This document shows, one piece after another, positions 11,237 through 21,245 of a stretch of DNA of 39,200 bases. The notes beneath the pieces are model-generated. The model was not told the DNA's origin, ran no database searches, and saw only the letters and a list, made by a program, of their open reading frames with translations. Source of the DNA: Phlegmacium glaucopus (Eukaryota; Basidiomycota; Agaricomycetes; Agaricales; Cortinariaceae); assembly GCA_015039465.1 (NCBI GenBank), contig MU130224.1:349398-388597 (forward strand). Direction: 5' to 3'. Position 1 is the first letter of the stretch; each line of letters begins with the position of its first letter. A program made the translations under genes and the position numbers.

Positions 11237-11566
11237 GTGGGACGAATGTAATCTAATCTTGGGCCCAATCTAATCAGCGCGTTCCAAGAGTAGACTATGT
11301 ATCACAACACTACCATGCAACCGCAGACGTACCTTGGGAGTCAAGTTAAAGTTATTCATCGGAAGACCTAATCAAAGGCCTTGTTCGATTAGGATTTCTC
11401 ATGTGCTCAGTACGTGTGACCTGATGTTCTAACCAGTCGGATTTCGGCTGTTTTAACTCCAAAGGAACCCACAGTGAACCCACCCTGCCAACGGCCGTCA
11501 AGTCACACAAGACTAAGTTCGCACACAGGCTGTACATTGGACGATCTCTTGACAATCATCCTCACA
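11237..11566. promoter_or_regulatory. Divergent intergenic region: small gene and NLR promoters
   Basis: 330 bp between the start of the minus-strand small gene and the proposed start of the plus-strand NLR. Both would be transcribed from here. No clear TATA box or palindrome was found. Confidence 0.35.
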
Positions 11567-14500
11567 ATGTCAGGCGAAAGACCATCTAAGAGACATCGCA
11601 CAGACGAAGTTACTCCATCGTCCAGAAAGAAGCTATTTCATTCGCCAGACCCGTCTACGCCATCATCGATGGACGTGGATCCAAGTTCTGATAATTCTAT
11701 GGCAACGACGTATGCAGGAACAAGGTGAGCGGTTGAACCCCTGTTGGACTATGACTTAACATCCTCATACTTTCAAGTGATTTGCCAATGGTCGGCGTCG
11801 ATCACGTACCTGCCGCCGTAGCGGTTGCCAGTAGAGAAGCACGCGGAATTTCTCCTCCAATTTCTGTACCTGTTGCAGCGTCGATATCTACTGTAACCAG
11901 GCAAGCTGATACAGGGACTCCACCCACGGTCGGCGATCATATTTCGCGCACGATTGTCTTCGCTAAATACCACTCATCTAGTACATGTTTCCGAACACCC
12001 ATCTTCAAATATTGCCGTCCTCGCATGAAGTAACAACGCATGCTAAATCCACGGAATCTGAACAAAACCCTTGGGTGAGTTGCTTACACCCTGTTTTCTC
12101 GGCTTTTGCTCATGATCAGCAGATTCGGCCTTCTAGCTTGGGTTTCTTTGCAAATGCCCAGAATATAGTCATCAGTGGCGGTACTTTTGTAAGTCTTTGC
12201 CATAGGTTGCTAAGTATTTTAGTAATAGATTAACCAGAACAACTATAATCTCGCTGGCGAAAGGCAGATGAAAATCCCTGTACGTCAAAAACCAAACTCC
12301 AGTCCACTCTTTACTGGACGGAAAGATGTACTCGACAAACTTGGGAATGTTTTTTTTCATCGTGCTGATAGTAGACTGATGTTGAGGCGCTTTTGCCTCC
12401 TCTGGGGAATGGGTGGGATTGGAAAGACTCAGATCTGCCTCAAGTTCACAGAAGAAATGTCTGACAGGTGTGTTTCTTCACACTGCCATTTACAACAGCA
12501 TGGATCCATTTCTTGCTCTAGGTTTTCATATGTATTCTGGGTTGATGCTTCCTCTCATGAGAGCATGACAATGTCTCTCAAGGGCATATCCAGCATTCCT
12601 GCTGCACATGCTTCTGGTGTGGATGGCTCAGTTGAGTCTGTCCTCCAGTGGATATCTTGCATTCAAGAGGAATGGTTGATGGTATTTGATAATGCTGATG
12701 ATCCTGCTCCTGAGGATGTTGCCAAGTTCTTTCCCTCAGGTAAAAGAGGTAATATTCTCATTACTAGCAGAAATGGATCCATGGGAAGGATCATATCATT
12801 TGAGAACAACATTCACATCAGTGAAATGGAGGAAGCAGATGCTATAACTCTACTTCTCAAGGCTAGCTGTTTGAATCCAGCCAAGCATGTAGATGATGCT
12901 AGAAAGATTGTGACTGAGCTTGGCTGCATTCCTCTGGCTGTTAATCATGCTGGTGCTTATATTCAAGCTGGGATATGTGATATCAGTAGATATCTGAGAC
13001 AATTCTCTTTACATCGTCAGACTCTGATGTCAGATGCTACATTCAGAGGAGCATCAAATTATGATCGAACAGTCTATGGGACTTGGGATTTGTCTTTTAA
13101 AGAAATAAAAAGGAGAGCTGTTCGACCCTCCACTATGGGAAATGCACAAGTAGCCCAGGCTGCAATTCTACTTCTCCAAATATGTGCTTTCTACCATCAT
13201 AGTAATATTTCTAAAGACATATTCCAATCTGCTGCTGAGAAGTCCAGGGAATATGTTGTTGATAGTGAGGTAGCTGAAAAACTACCCCAGGCAATCACTA
13301 CACTGGATCATACACTGCTTGGCTTAGACAATGATGGGCACTGGGATGACTTCATCTTTGGACAAGGGGTTGGTGTGCTTCTCTCCTTCTCCTTGATAAA
13401 AAGAGGACCATCATCAGATACATTCTCTATTCATCCTCTGGTGCACTGCTGGAGTCGGGAGCAAATGTCAAAATATGACCAGCAAAGACTATATCAGATA
13501 GGAAGCACAATCTTGTCCTGTGCAATTCCATTGGGATTTACAAGTCAGGATTATGCATTACGACTAGCAATTTTTCCACATATCAAAGCAAATGAACTGC
13601 ATAGCAGCCAGATTGGACTTGTCAAGCAGTATTATGATGATAAAAACTACAACTTTGCATTGGTAATGGGAGAGAATGGAGACTGGAAGAATTCAGAGCA
13701 GCTGGAGGTTCAAGTGATGGAAATGAGGAAGAAGCTGCTTGGTGCAGAACATCCATCCACCCTCACAATCATGGCAAATCTAGCAAGTACATATTGGAAT
13801 CAGGGAAGGTGGAGTGAGGCAGAGCAGCTGCAGATTCAAGTCATGGACATGAGGAAGGAGCTGCTTGGCACAGACCATCCAGACACCCTTAGAATCATGG
13901 CAAATCTAGCAAAGACATACATTGATCAGGGAAGGTGGAATGAGGCAGAGCAGCTGGCAGTTCAAGTCATGGACATGAGGAAGAAGCTGCTTGGTGCAGA
14001 ACATCCATCCACCCTTACAATCATGGCAAATCTAGCAAATACATACAGTAATCAGGGAAGGTGGATTGAGGCAGAGCAGCTGGAGGTTCAAGTCATGGAC
14101 ATGAGGAAGAAACTCCTTGGTGCAGAACATCCAGACACCTTCACAAGCATGGCAAGTCTAGCAAGAACATACAGTGATCAGGGAAGGTGGAGTGAGGCAG
14201 AGCAGCTGAAGGTTAAAGTCATGGACATGAGGAAGAAGCTGCTTGGTCCAGAACATCCATCCACACTCACAAGCATGGCAAATCTAGCAAGAACATACAG
14301 TGATCAGGGAAGGTGGATTGAGGCAGAGCAGCTGCAGATTCAAGTCATAGACATGAGGAAGGAGCTGCTTGGTGTAGAACATCCAGAGACCCTCACAATC
14401 ATGGCAAACCTAGCAAATACATACAATAATCAGGGAAAGTGGAGTGAGGCAGAGCAGCTGCACATTCAAGTCATGGACAGGAGGAAGAAGTTACTTGGTG

Positions 14501-15663
14501 CAGAACATCCAGACACCCTTACAATCATGGCAAATCTAGCAAGTACATACAGTAATCAGGGAAGGTGGAGTGAGGCAGAGCAGGCAGAGCAGCTGGAGGT
14601 TCAAGTCATGGACATGAGGAAGGATCTACTTGGTGCAGAACATCCAGACACCCTTACAATCATGGCAAATCTAGCAAATACATACAGTGATCAGGGAAGG
14701 TGGAGTGAGGCAGAGCAGCTGGAGGTTCAAGTCATGGACATGAGGAAGGGGCTGCTTGGCACAGAACATCCAGACACCCTTACAATCATGGCAAATCTAG
14801 CAACTACATACAGTAATCAGGGAAGGTGGAGTGAGGCAGAGCAACTGGAGGTTCAAGTGATGGACATGAGAAAGGAACTGCTTGGTGTAGAACATCCAGA
14901 CACCCTTACAATAATGACAAATCTAGCAAATACATACAGTAATCAGAGAAGGTGGAGTGAGGCAGAGCAGCTGCAGGTTCAAGTCATGGACATGAGGAAG
15001 GAGCTGCTTGGTGCAGAACATCCAGACACCCTTACAATCATGGCAAATCTAGCAAATACATACAGTAATCAGGGAAGGTGGAGTGAGGCAGAGCAGCTGG
15101 AGGTTCGAGTCATGGACATGAGCAAGAAACTACTTGGTGCAGAACATCCAGAGACCTTCACAAGCATGGCAAGTCTAGCAAGAACCTACAATAACCAGGG
15201 AAGGTGGAGTGAGGCAGAGCAGCTGAAGGTTAAAGTCATGGACATGAGCAAGAAGCTGCTTGGTGCAGAACATCCATCCACACTTGGAAGCATGGCAAAT
15301 CTAGCAAATACATACAGTGATCAGGGAAGGTGGAGTGAGGCAGAGCACCTAGAGGTTCAAGTCATGGACATGAGGAAGAAGCTGCTTGGCGCAGAACATC
15401 CAGACACCCTCATAACCATGGCAAATCTAGCAACAACATACAGTGAGCAGGGAAGGTGGAGTGAGGCAGAGCAGCTGGAGGTTCAAGTNNNNNNNNNNNN
15501 NNNNNNNNNNNNNNNNNNNNNNNNNNNNNNNNNNNNNNNNNNNNNNNNNNNNNNNNNNNNNNNNNNNNNNNNNNNNNNNNNNNNNNNNCAGGGAAGGTGG
15601 AGTGAGGCAGAGCAGCTGGAGGTTCAAGTTTTCAATATAAGAAAGAGAATAGGAAGAGGCTGA
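11567..15663 (+). CDS. NOD-like receptor: NB-ARC/NACHT plus near-identical TPR repeats
   Basis: The proposed exons are 11567-11724, 11778-11928, 11982-12074, 12123-12188 and 12238-15663, which join in frame (about 1,297 residues including the 100-N gap). The 11928/11982 junction is uncertain because its donor is weak (GTCGGC); GTAACC at 11,892 is an alternative. The N-terminus is basic and disordered (RPSKRHRTD). Exon 4 gives GFFANAQNIVISGGTF, a motif commonly preceding basidiomycete NLR cores. The ATPase core has a P-loop GMGGIGKT (residues about 213-220), Walker B LMVFDNADD, NILITSRN, a GLPL-like CIPLAVNHAG and HPLVHCW. TPR units start at residue 636. Such proteins are signal-sensing ATPases tied to non-self recognition or programmed cell death; no effector domain is recognisable here. 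The last unit ends abruptly (VFNIRKRIGRG). Confidence 0.85.
13675..15650 (+). repeat. Tandem 126-bp TPR array, 15 units before the gap and 1 after
   Basis: Units begin at 13675, 13801 and every 126 bp to 14557. The eighth unit has a 9-bp in-frame duplication (AEQ repeated), after which units begin at 14692, 14818, 14944, 15070, 15196, 15322 and 15448. Each is 42 residues, opening QGRWSEAEQL, with LLGAEHPDTL in the middle and MANLANTYSN at the end. Variation sits at a few positions, for example E/K/Q before the V or I of the first helix, K/E/D/G before LLG, D/S/E after HP and N/S/T/R/K before TY. DNA identity between units is very high and CpG is nearly absent. The array is typical of fungal NLR repeats homogenised by unequal exchange. 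Confidence 0.95.
15489..15588. other. Assembly gap, exactly 100 N
   Basis: The run of N is exactly 100, the usual placeholder for a gap of unknown length. Adjacent unit starts (15448 and 15589) are 141 bp apart, which is not a multiple of the 126-bp period. The true gap must be 85 bp plus a multiple of 126 if the array is regular. The frame is kept across it only because 141 happens to divide by three. Confidence 0.97.
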
Positions 15664-17282
15664 AGTGGTTCAATCATTGGAATATAAAGTGTATGTACTA
15701 TACTTCAATTGAAATTTGTTTTGAAACAACATCAATGTCTGAATATTAGCTGTATGAATATATCAGATTGATCATGATCATATATTGACTTTGACTGGTC
15801 CAAGGACAGAAGATAAAATTGAACTAACAGATTTATACATACAAAGTGTTGAGAAAACTCTACTGGTAGTACTTGAAATGATGGTATCACATTGTTCTTA
15901 GAAATTCACATGATAGGGCAAGTGTCATGACTTCAAACACTTCAGAGTGAATCTGATTGAAAAAGTTGTTTCAAGGTTTTCTTGCAGTATTCTGAGCCTA
16001 AGAATGCTAGTTTATCATATTGTCTTAGGTTTGAGATAGAAAGTCAGGTAGAAGAAAGTCTATCTCTATATTGTGATTGAGGTGGCTAAGTAAGCTGATT
16101 GCTTAATATAAATATTATCTACTAATGTTAGTCAGCAGCTCCCACCTGACAAAGGTAGCATTGTCATGATTGTCACTCCACTTTATTATTTTGAACAATT
16201 GATTCTGATTTTGAGTGAACATTGGTCTTCCTTCAACTTAGTGCTTATCTTCCATTGTCTTTCACCTTTTCTTGAGTTGGGGTTTTCAGACCTCTTGAAC
16301 CAGAAGGCATGTTAAATTGAGGTCTTTACTCTCCCCCACCTAATCCGCACAGAGTCTGTTATAAATCATTGTTTGTGTTGTTATATAACACCAACCAGAG
16401 AGCAGTGGACCAGACTTTAGGTCAAGAGACTCCCTATTGTTCATTTAGGGGGGGTGTAACCTTGACTTATAACACACTTGAAAGGTGATTGAGGCACAAG
16501 AGTAAGGAAGAAGATGAGGATGAAAAAGAAAGAGTCTTTGGTGAGACTATAGCGGTTGACAGTGGAGGACAGTGACAGTAAGGGACTGAAAAAGCAAACT
16601 TAGGGAGTAGAGGATGTGGATGTGGATGATAGAGTCTTCAGCAAGAGTTCTCCTCTCTTAATTATCCTCTAAGTCCTTTGAGGCTTTCTGTTTTATTCCT
16701 CTTTCTTCCAGTTCCAAAATCAGGACATTGTAGAAGTTGGGTGGCACAGCACATATGCTGAGGCCATAGTCCTTTCCATTACAGTCTGGTTCCATTCCAT
16801 TCATTCTGGAATCAGTCCAATGTTTTCTTTTAAACTTAACACTAAAAAGATGAATCACATGTAAAGAGTGAGTCATATGTAAAATAGAAGTGACTCATGC
16901 AATGAGTCAAGCACATGTGTATGAAATATAGATGAAACAAATAAAAAGAGAAAGGAAAAGGCATGTAAACAGAGATGAAAAGAATGTGTAAAAAATGCAT
17001 AGATGAAACATCTATGTGTTTGGTGGACTTTAAAAAGGGAAAGAAGAAGAATTTGTAACATTTGATCCTACCCCTTTCTCTAGAAATTAAGATTACTATG
17101 TGCACTCCATATACATCTAGCTGCAGTAAGGAATTCACAATTTTTTTGGGTAAGCAAAATTTAAATCTTTGACCTTGGCCTTTCTCAAAAGTCAATGTGC
17201 AGCATAACACAAAATTGAAGAAATGGGATAGGTGTCACCTCAGCTTACTTATAATACCCAACTCATGCATTTAAAAAAATCC
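15664..17282. other. AT-rich spacer with one MITE-like end
   Basis: No gene is supported. At 16,319-16,343 the sequence GAGGTCTTTACTCTCCCCCA resembles the end of the MITE at 167-524, and a degenerate GGGGGGGTGTAAC at about 16,447 could be the partner end of a shrunken copy. ORFs between 16,650 and 17,210 are hydrophobic, T-rich frames with no protein character. CpG is very scarce throughout. Confidence 0.45.
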
Positions 17283-17704
17283 CAATCCTAAGTTTTGCTG
17301 ATTAGGAATAATCATACACACCAGCTGTATTTCCAATAAGAGAATAGGATGACTGGTATTTGTCTCAAAAGGGTCTTCAAGTTGCAGATTGTGTTTAAGA
17401 TGAGTAGCTCTTTAATAGAACCAGGAGCTTACCTTGGAAATAGTTCTTTAGGAATTTAGGCCAGCCACTACAGTGACAATTTCAGGTCAGTGCATCTTCA
17501 TCCTTCCAACAAAATACCTTACAAGCAGCAAGTTCTAATGGAAGCCCATCCATTGCCAAATTCAGATGCCTTCAACATTATTGCATAATGTTTTTAAGTC
17601 AACTGTAGATCTGCTGGAATGTTTATGCCATCATTGCAGAGAATAGTGGCCTAAGCTTCAAGATTATTCTGTTCCATTCCTTTAGAGGAATCTCCTGAAC
17701 ATTT
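17283..17704 (-). pseudogene. Decayed duplicate of part of the TAP-type hydrolase gene
   Basis: The sequence aligns end to end with 7,023-7,449 of the intact hydrolase in the same orientation. It covers the 3' part of exon 7, exons 8 and 9, and the introns between and after them. Because introns are copied, it arose from DNA and not from mRNA. Most differences are C-to-T or G-to-A. All 15 CpG dinucleotides of the source are gone and none remain in the copy. Exon frames are not maintained, so it encodes nothing. Confidence 0.93.
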
Positions 17705-18249
17705 AGATGTATTTTTTTAAGCACACAAAAGTGCACATGTACACCATCTTTGGTACTTTTTTTGTAGTGTTTACAATGCTGAATAACTCCTTTTTTTTGC
17801 CATGTTATGGTTGCACAGCTATTAATTAAATTAAGGTCAGCTTGCATTTGTATTTTGTAGCTTGACAGAGTCTCAAATTATAAATCTATGGGCATGGCAG
17901 ATAATATGTGGTTGTGCAGGCAAGAAATTTACATTCAGAACACTTTCTCCCTTCTGGAAGACTAGTAAAATATGAAAATATTTATGATGGTAGTAAATTT
18001 GATTTGGTTGTAAATAAAAAATTTGGAACCATGATAATTTAAACTGAAGTAATGGGAGAAAAATGTTCCAGTTGGCAGATAATGGAGGCCTCTAATTGGC
18101 CATGGTAGATAACATGGCCTCAGATAACATCTTGATTTTTACAGCCTCAACAAAGGCACCTCTCATATATTTTAAGAGATAGAATTACTCTAAACATAAA
18201 TTTTCATGAATTCACACTGAGATCTCACCTCCTTTTTGAGCCTACAATG
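17705..18249. other. AT-rich spacer
   Basis: Low-CpG, AT-rich sequence between the hydrolase pseudogene and the TTAGGG-ended element. No gene or repeat is recognised. Confidence 0.45.
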
Positions 18250-18708
18250 TTAGGGGACACCCAATTTTGAGCCCAACTCCCGACTCCTGATCAGCCCCGA
18301 ACCTGATCTCACTCCCAAATCCAATCTCACTCCCAAACCCGACTCAACTCCCAAACATCTACATTCACCTCATTGGCAAACTTGATTGCTTGTCCTAACC
18401 AATCAGGCCTGACTCTACCACACCTCCTGATCGGACCCAACCCAAACCAAACTTGTAACTTTGTAATTATTATTTTATTATTTTATATGACACCACTTTT
18501 ATCATTTTATTCTTGTACCATTTATTTATTTATTTTCATATGTCTGTTATGTCCATATCTGTACTTAAATACCTCCTCACCTTAGCAGGGATCCCTATCT
18601 TTTCCTTTTAGGATCCCCTGCTAGGTGAGTTAGTTATAGTCACATTTATAATATATTAATTTAGGATCCCCTGCCAGCTTGACTAAGTCGGCATCGCAGT
18701 TGCCCTAA
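18250..18708 (-). mobile_element. TTAGGG-ended non-autonomous element, copy 2
   Basis: This is the inverted counterpart of 98-865, running from TTAGGGGACACCC to GCAGTTGCCCTAA. Flanks cctacaatg (18241-18249) and cacacaatg (18709-18717) look like a 9-bp target duplication with two changes, as in copy 1. It lacks the MITE found in copy 1 and so gives the empty site. It has a short internal duplication of the GGATCCCCTGC motif (18,611-18,675) absent from copy 1. No coding capacity. Confidence 0.75.
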
Positions 18709-18733
18709 CACACAATGGTTGAGATATTGGTCT

Positions 18734-18854
18734 TTGTAAGTTGCTAGGGCCTGTCTGAGTAGTGCAAGCATTCCTGATAAGGAACAAGAATGCTCATTTT
18801 GAAGTAGCTGCAATGTGGGCAAAAGTCAAAGGCTTTTCAATCTGCCAGGAATTC
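18734..18854 (+). repeat. Direct repeat, unit 1 (partner 19,234-19,355)
   Basis: About 120 bp, opening TTGTAAGTTGCTAGGGCCTG and ending CCAGGAATTC, is repeated 500 bp downstream with roughly 90% identity by eye. The interval and same orientation suggest a local duplication or a pair of short terminal repeats. No function is assigned. Confidence 0.75.
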
Positions 18855-19060
18855 CTAATCTATGAGAAAAAGCAGATGAGCTGAGAGGGTGGGTGGGTCC
18901 ACACCAACTGCTCTAGCTCACTCCAGTTATATTTCTCTCAGTGAGGCAACTTTCTGAACAGAAATATGATGAATTAACTTTAAACCAATTTTTTGTTTCT
19001 GCTATTAAAATTTTGTAGGTAATTTAAGTGCTGATCTGGTGTTTATGGGTGTGGAGGGAG

Positions 19061-19187
19061 GGAAAATAAACAAGCAAAGGACAAATCATACTGGCTCTAG
19101 CAGTTCTAAGAGTATGACAGTTGAGAAGAAAGAGAAAGCTGGAAGCGTGAGAATTCTGACTGCCATCACTTATATGAAGACTACACC
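19061..19187 (+). repeat. Dispersed 125-bp repeat, copy 1 (copy 2 at 24,743-24,867)
   Basis: The segment from AATAAACAAGC to AAGACTACAC recurs in the same orientation at 24,743-24,867, at roughly 90% identity by eye. There it interrupts the pogo transposase. The minus-strand translations (GSQNSHASSFLFLL) are artefacts of the repeat. Confidence 0.8.
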
Positions 19188-19233
19188 CTTTCCCTTTCCT
19201 CCTCATGCCTCGCTGCATACTAAGCTCAAATAT

Positions 19234-19355
19234 TTGTAAGTCACTAGGGCCTGTCTGAGTAGTTGCAACCATTCCTGATAAGGAACCAGAATGCTCATTT
19301 TGAAGTAACTGCAATGTGGGCAAAAGCTGAAGGCTTTTCAATCCACCAGGAATTC
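19234..19355 (+). repeat. Direct repeat, unit 2 (partner 18,734-18,854)
   Basis: Second copy of the 120-bp repeat, lying just downstream (on the minus strand) of the tyrosine-recombinase 3' end. Differences from unit 1 are mainly transitions. Confidence 0.75.
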
Positions 19356-19436
19356 AAGATTCTCAATGTCTTAGGAGTGACGTGATGCATTGAGCAAATC
19401 TTGAATCCCACTAAGCTATAGGTGCAAAAGGACTTA

Positions 19437-20040
19437 CTATGCTGCTGAAACAGGCAGCATGGTTAAACAAACAAATCCTTCATGGTTTGTCAGCACTGCC
19501 TGCATATATGGCACTAATACTTGGGCATGCTTCCATAGATATATTAGCAAAGCATTGCTTGCCCATCTGCCCTTGGCCTTCATGACGTCAAACAGGACTT
19601 CTCTCAAGAGATACTCAAGCATGGACCCTATTTGTATGCCATGGCCTTGCAATGGGTCTAAGCCTGCTCTCTTTGCCACCTGCTGAACAACCTCAAGGAA
19701 CTTTGCCTTTGTCAAAGGCTTATAACCACCCTTGTCTGCGCGGTAGGCAAAGAGAGGACCCTGTGGAGGTGGACTATTGATTGCTAGATGATTGTTAAAT
19801 GCAGCCTGGGGATCGGTGTCCCCATTTTGGGCTGACCAAGACATGTCCTCCCCTTTAGGCTGTGTCTTTGTGCGAGGGAGATGAAACACGACTGAGACCA
19901 GTAAGTGCCGGTCTGTCTCTGACCTGACATCTGAAGGCTTTATGTGCTGCTCTGGGTGGAAGGCCTTAAGGGTCTTGACTGTGAATTCACCCAGCTGAGC
20001 AGCTGCAAAGAAGGTAGTTGTCAGGCATGCATACACTGCC
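19437..20040 (-). pseudogene. Tyrosine recombinase (DIRS-like element), C-terminal catalytic part, inactive
   Basis: The minus-strand frame reads AAVYACLTTTFFAAAQLGEF, FHLPRTKTQPKGED, GPLFAYRADKGGYKPLTKAKF, HGIQIGS and RWASNALLIYLWKH. This is the C-terminal half of the tyrosine recombinase found in many Agaricomycete DIRS-like elements. In active relatives box I has Arg before LGEF, and box II is HGIRIGS with the H-x-x-R pair. Here both arginines are Gln, and the Arg before the final KH near the nucleophile Tyr is Trp. Arg-to-Gln and Arg-to-Trp are what CGN codons yield after CpG transition. The frame is open but the enzyme cannot be active. Its N-terminal half is displaced to 21,246-21,857 by inserted repeats. 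Confidence 0.85.
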
Positions 20041-20742
20041 GCTGATGTACCTGTGGTGGGGACGGACCGCAAGTAGTATGTAGTTCATGGGGTTGATGTA
20101 GTCCTCTTCAGTAGGTGATAGTGAGGTTTTATGAGGTGCAAAGGTTCACTTTAAAGTGCGAGATAATGTGCAGAAAAAGCGAAGTTTGCAGGATGATTTT
20201 GAAGGAGTGCAAGTGTAGCTTAGTACAACATTCCAAAGGTGGGATCAAAAGTGTGGTAATTTGTCCATTCTCCTCTGTTACTTCCCCTTACTTGTTACTG
20301 CTAATAATATAGTAACTAGCAAATAGCTAAGTGTGGAAAGGTGAAACAGAAATGTAAAATGTGGGTTAAAGCAGAGTCACATGGATCTGGTAATTTGGTA
20401 ATGAAACATAGGAGATAGGAGCCAAACAAAGGGAGACAAGATAAAAATAAAGGTGATGAGTAATACAGTCACCTGAGTGACCTTTGTTGGAGTCATGTTT
20501 AAAGATTGCAAGAACAGCTGGTAACTGTGAATGATAATGCAAATGTTTGTGATGACTGAAAGTATCTGCAATGATCTGCGAGTATGTGCAATGATCTGCA
20601 ATGATGTGCAATGATCTGCAATGATCTGCAATGATCTGCAAGTATCTGCAATGACATGTGAGCATCTGCAAGTATACTGTGAAGGTTGTGAAACCGCAAA
20701 AATGGTGTGTTTACATCCCTAGATGTCTCCTGGGTCCTATCA
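20039..20742 (-). repeat. Inverted repeat arm A (partner 22,837-23,935)
   Basis: About 700 bp whose reverse complement matches 22,837-23,935. The shared ends are near GGTGGGGACGGACCGCAAGT on the outer side and TGGGTCCTATC on the inner side. The partner is longer because it carries a 326-bp MITE (23,261-23,586) and about five more copies of a 10-bp repeat. ORFs here (ITHHLYFYLVSLC and similar) recur in both arms only because the DNA does. Confidence 0.85.
20561..20680 (-). repeat. 10-bp tandem repeat in arm A (about 12 units)
   Basis: Degenerate ATGATCTGCA decamers run without interruption for about 12 units. The corresponding array in the other arm (22,911-23,080) has about 17. The frames translating as DHCRSLQIIA are repeat artefacts. 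Confidence 0.9.
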
Positions 20743-20806
20743 CTGCATGAAAAGGAAGATCCAGCTTGAGCTGAGCCCTTAGATCGGATATGTATTTCAA
20801 CGTGAA

Positions 20807-21230
20807 TGTCAGGGAATCTCCCTTTGATCCTACCCTACACCTCCCAGTCTACACATAACACCACTCATCACCTCAATCTCACCCATCATACAACAACCCT
20901 ACATTATTGCCTAAGCCTATGGCACTACCTGACACCCTCTGTCACCATGTGACATCCCATCATGAGCTTCCTACAGAAGCGCCTACGCTTACCCGTCTGA
21001 GCCGTCTCCTGGACCTAGATCTGTAGTCTTAGTCATTATGCCTTAGTCATGAGGCTGGTTAGCTATCCGCTTAGTAGTTTAGCATTACATGACTGATCTT
21101 TATCACTATACAAACAAGTACATATGTGTGCACAGACCATGTACTTTAGTATAAATAGTTAAGGTGCAGATACAGGATCTGCACCTTGGTCAATAACAAC
21201 ACTTATAGGGTTCTCCAAGAAGCGTGACTG
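20807..21230 (+). repeat. LTR-like repeat B (inverted partner 21,858-22,274)
   Basis: 424 bp from TGTCAGGGAATCTCCC to AAGCGTGACTG. It contains a TATAAATAG box at 21,150-21,158 followed about 70 bp later by its 3' end, a layout like an LTR U3-R-U5. The copy at 21,858-22,274 is the reverse complement. Neither copy shows a clean 5-bp target duplication, so LTR identity is inferred from the TG start and the promoter-like box. Confidence 0.6.
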
Positions 21231-21245
21231 TAAGTGACAGCTGTT

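Noticed and set aside
20366..20699. Proteins rich in DHCRSLQIIA and ITHHLYFYL on several frames, also at 22,759-23,480.
   Set aside because: They translate the decamer array and the surrounding inverted repeat. All three frames are open because the repeat lacks stops, and no codon bias or known domain is seen.
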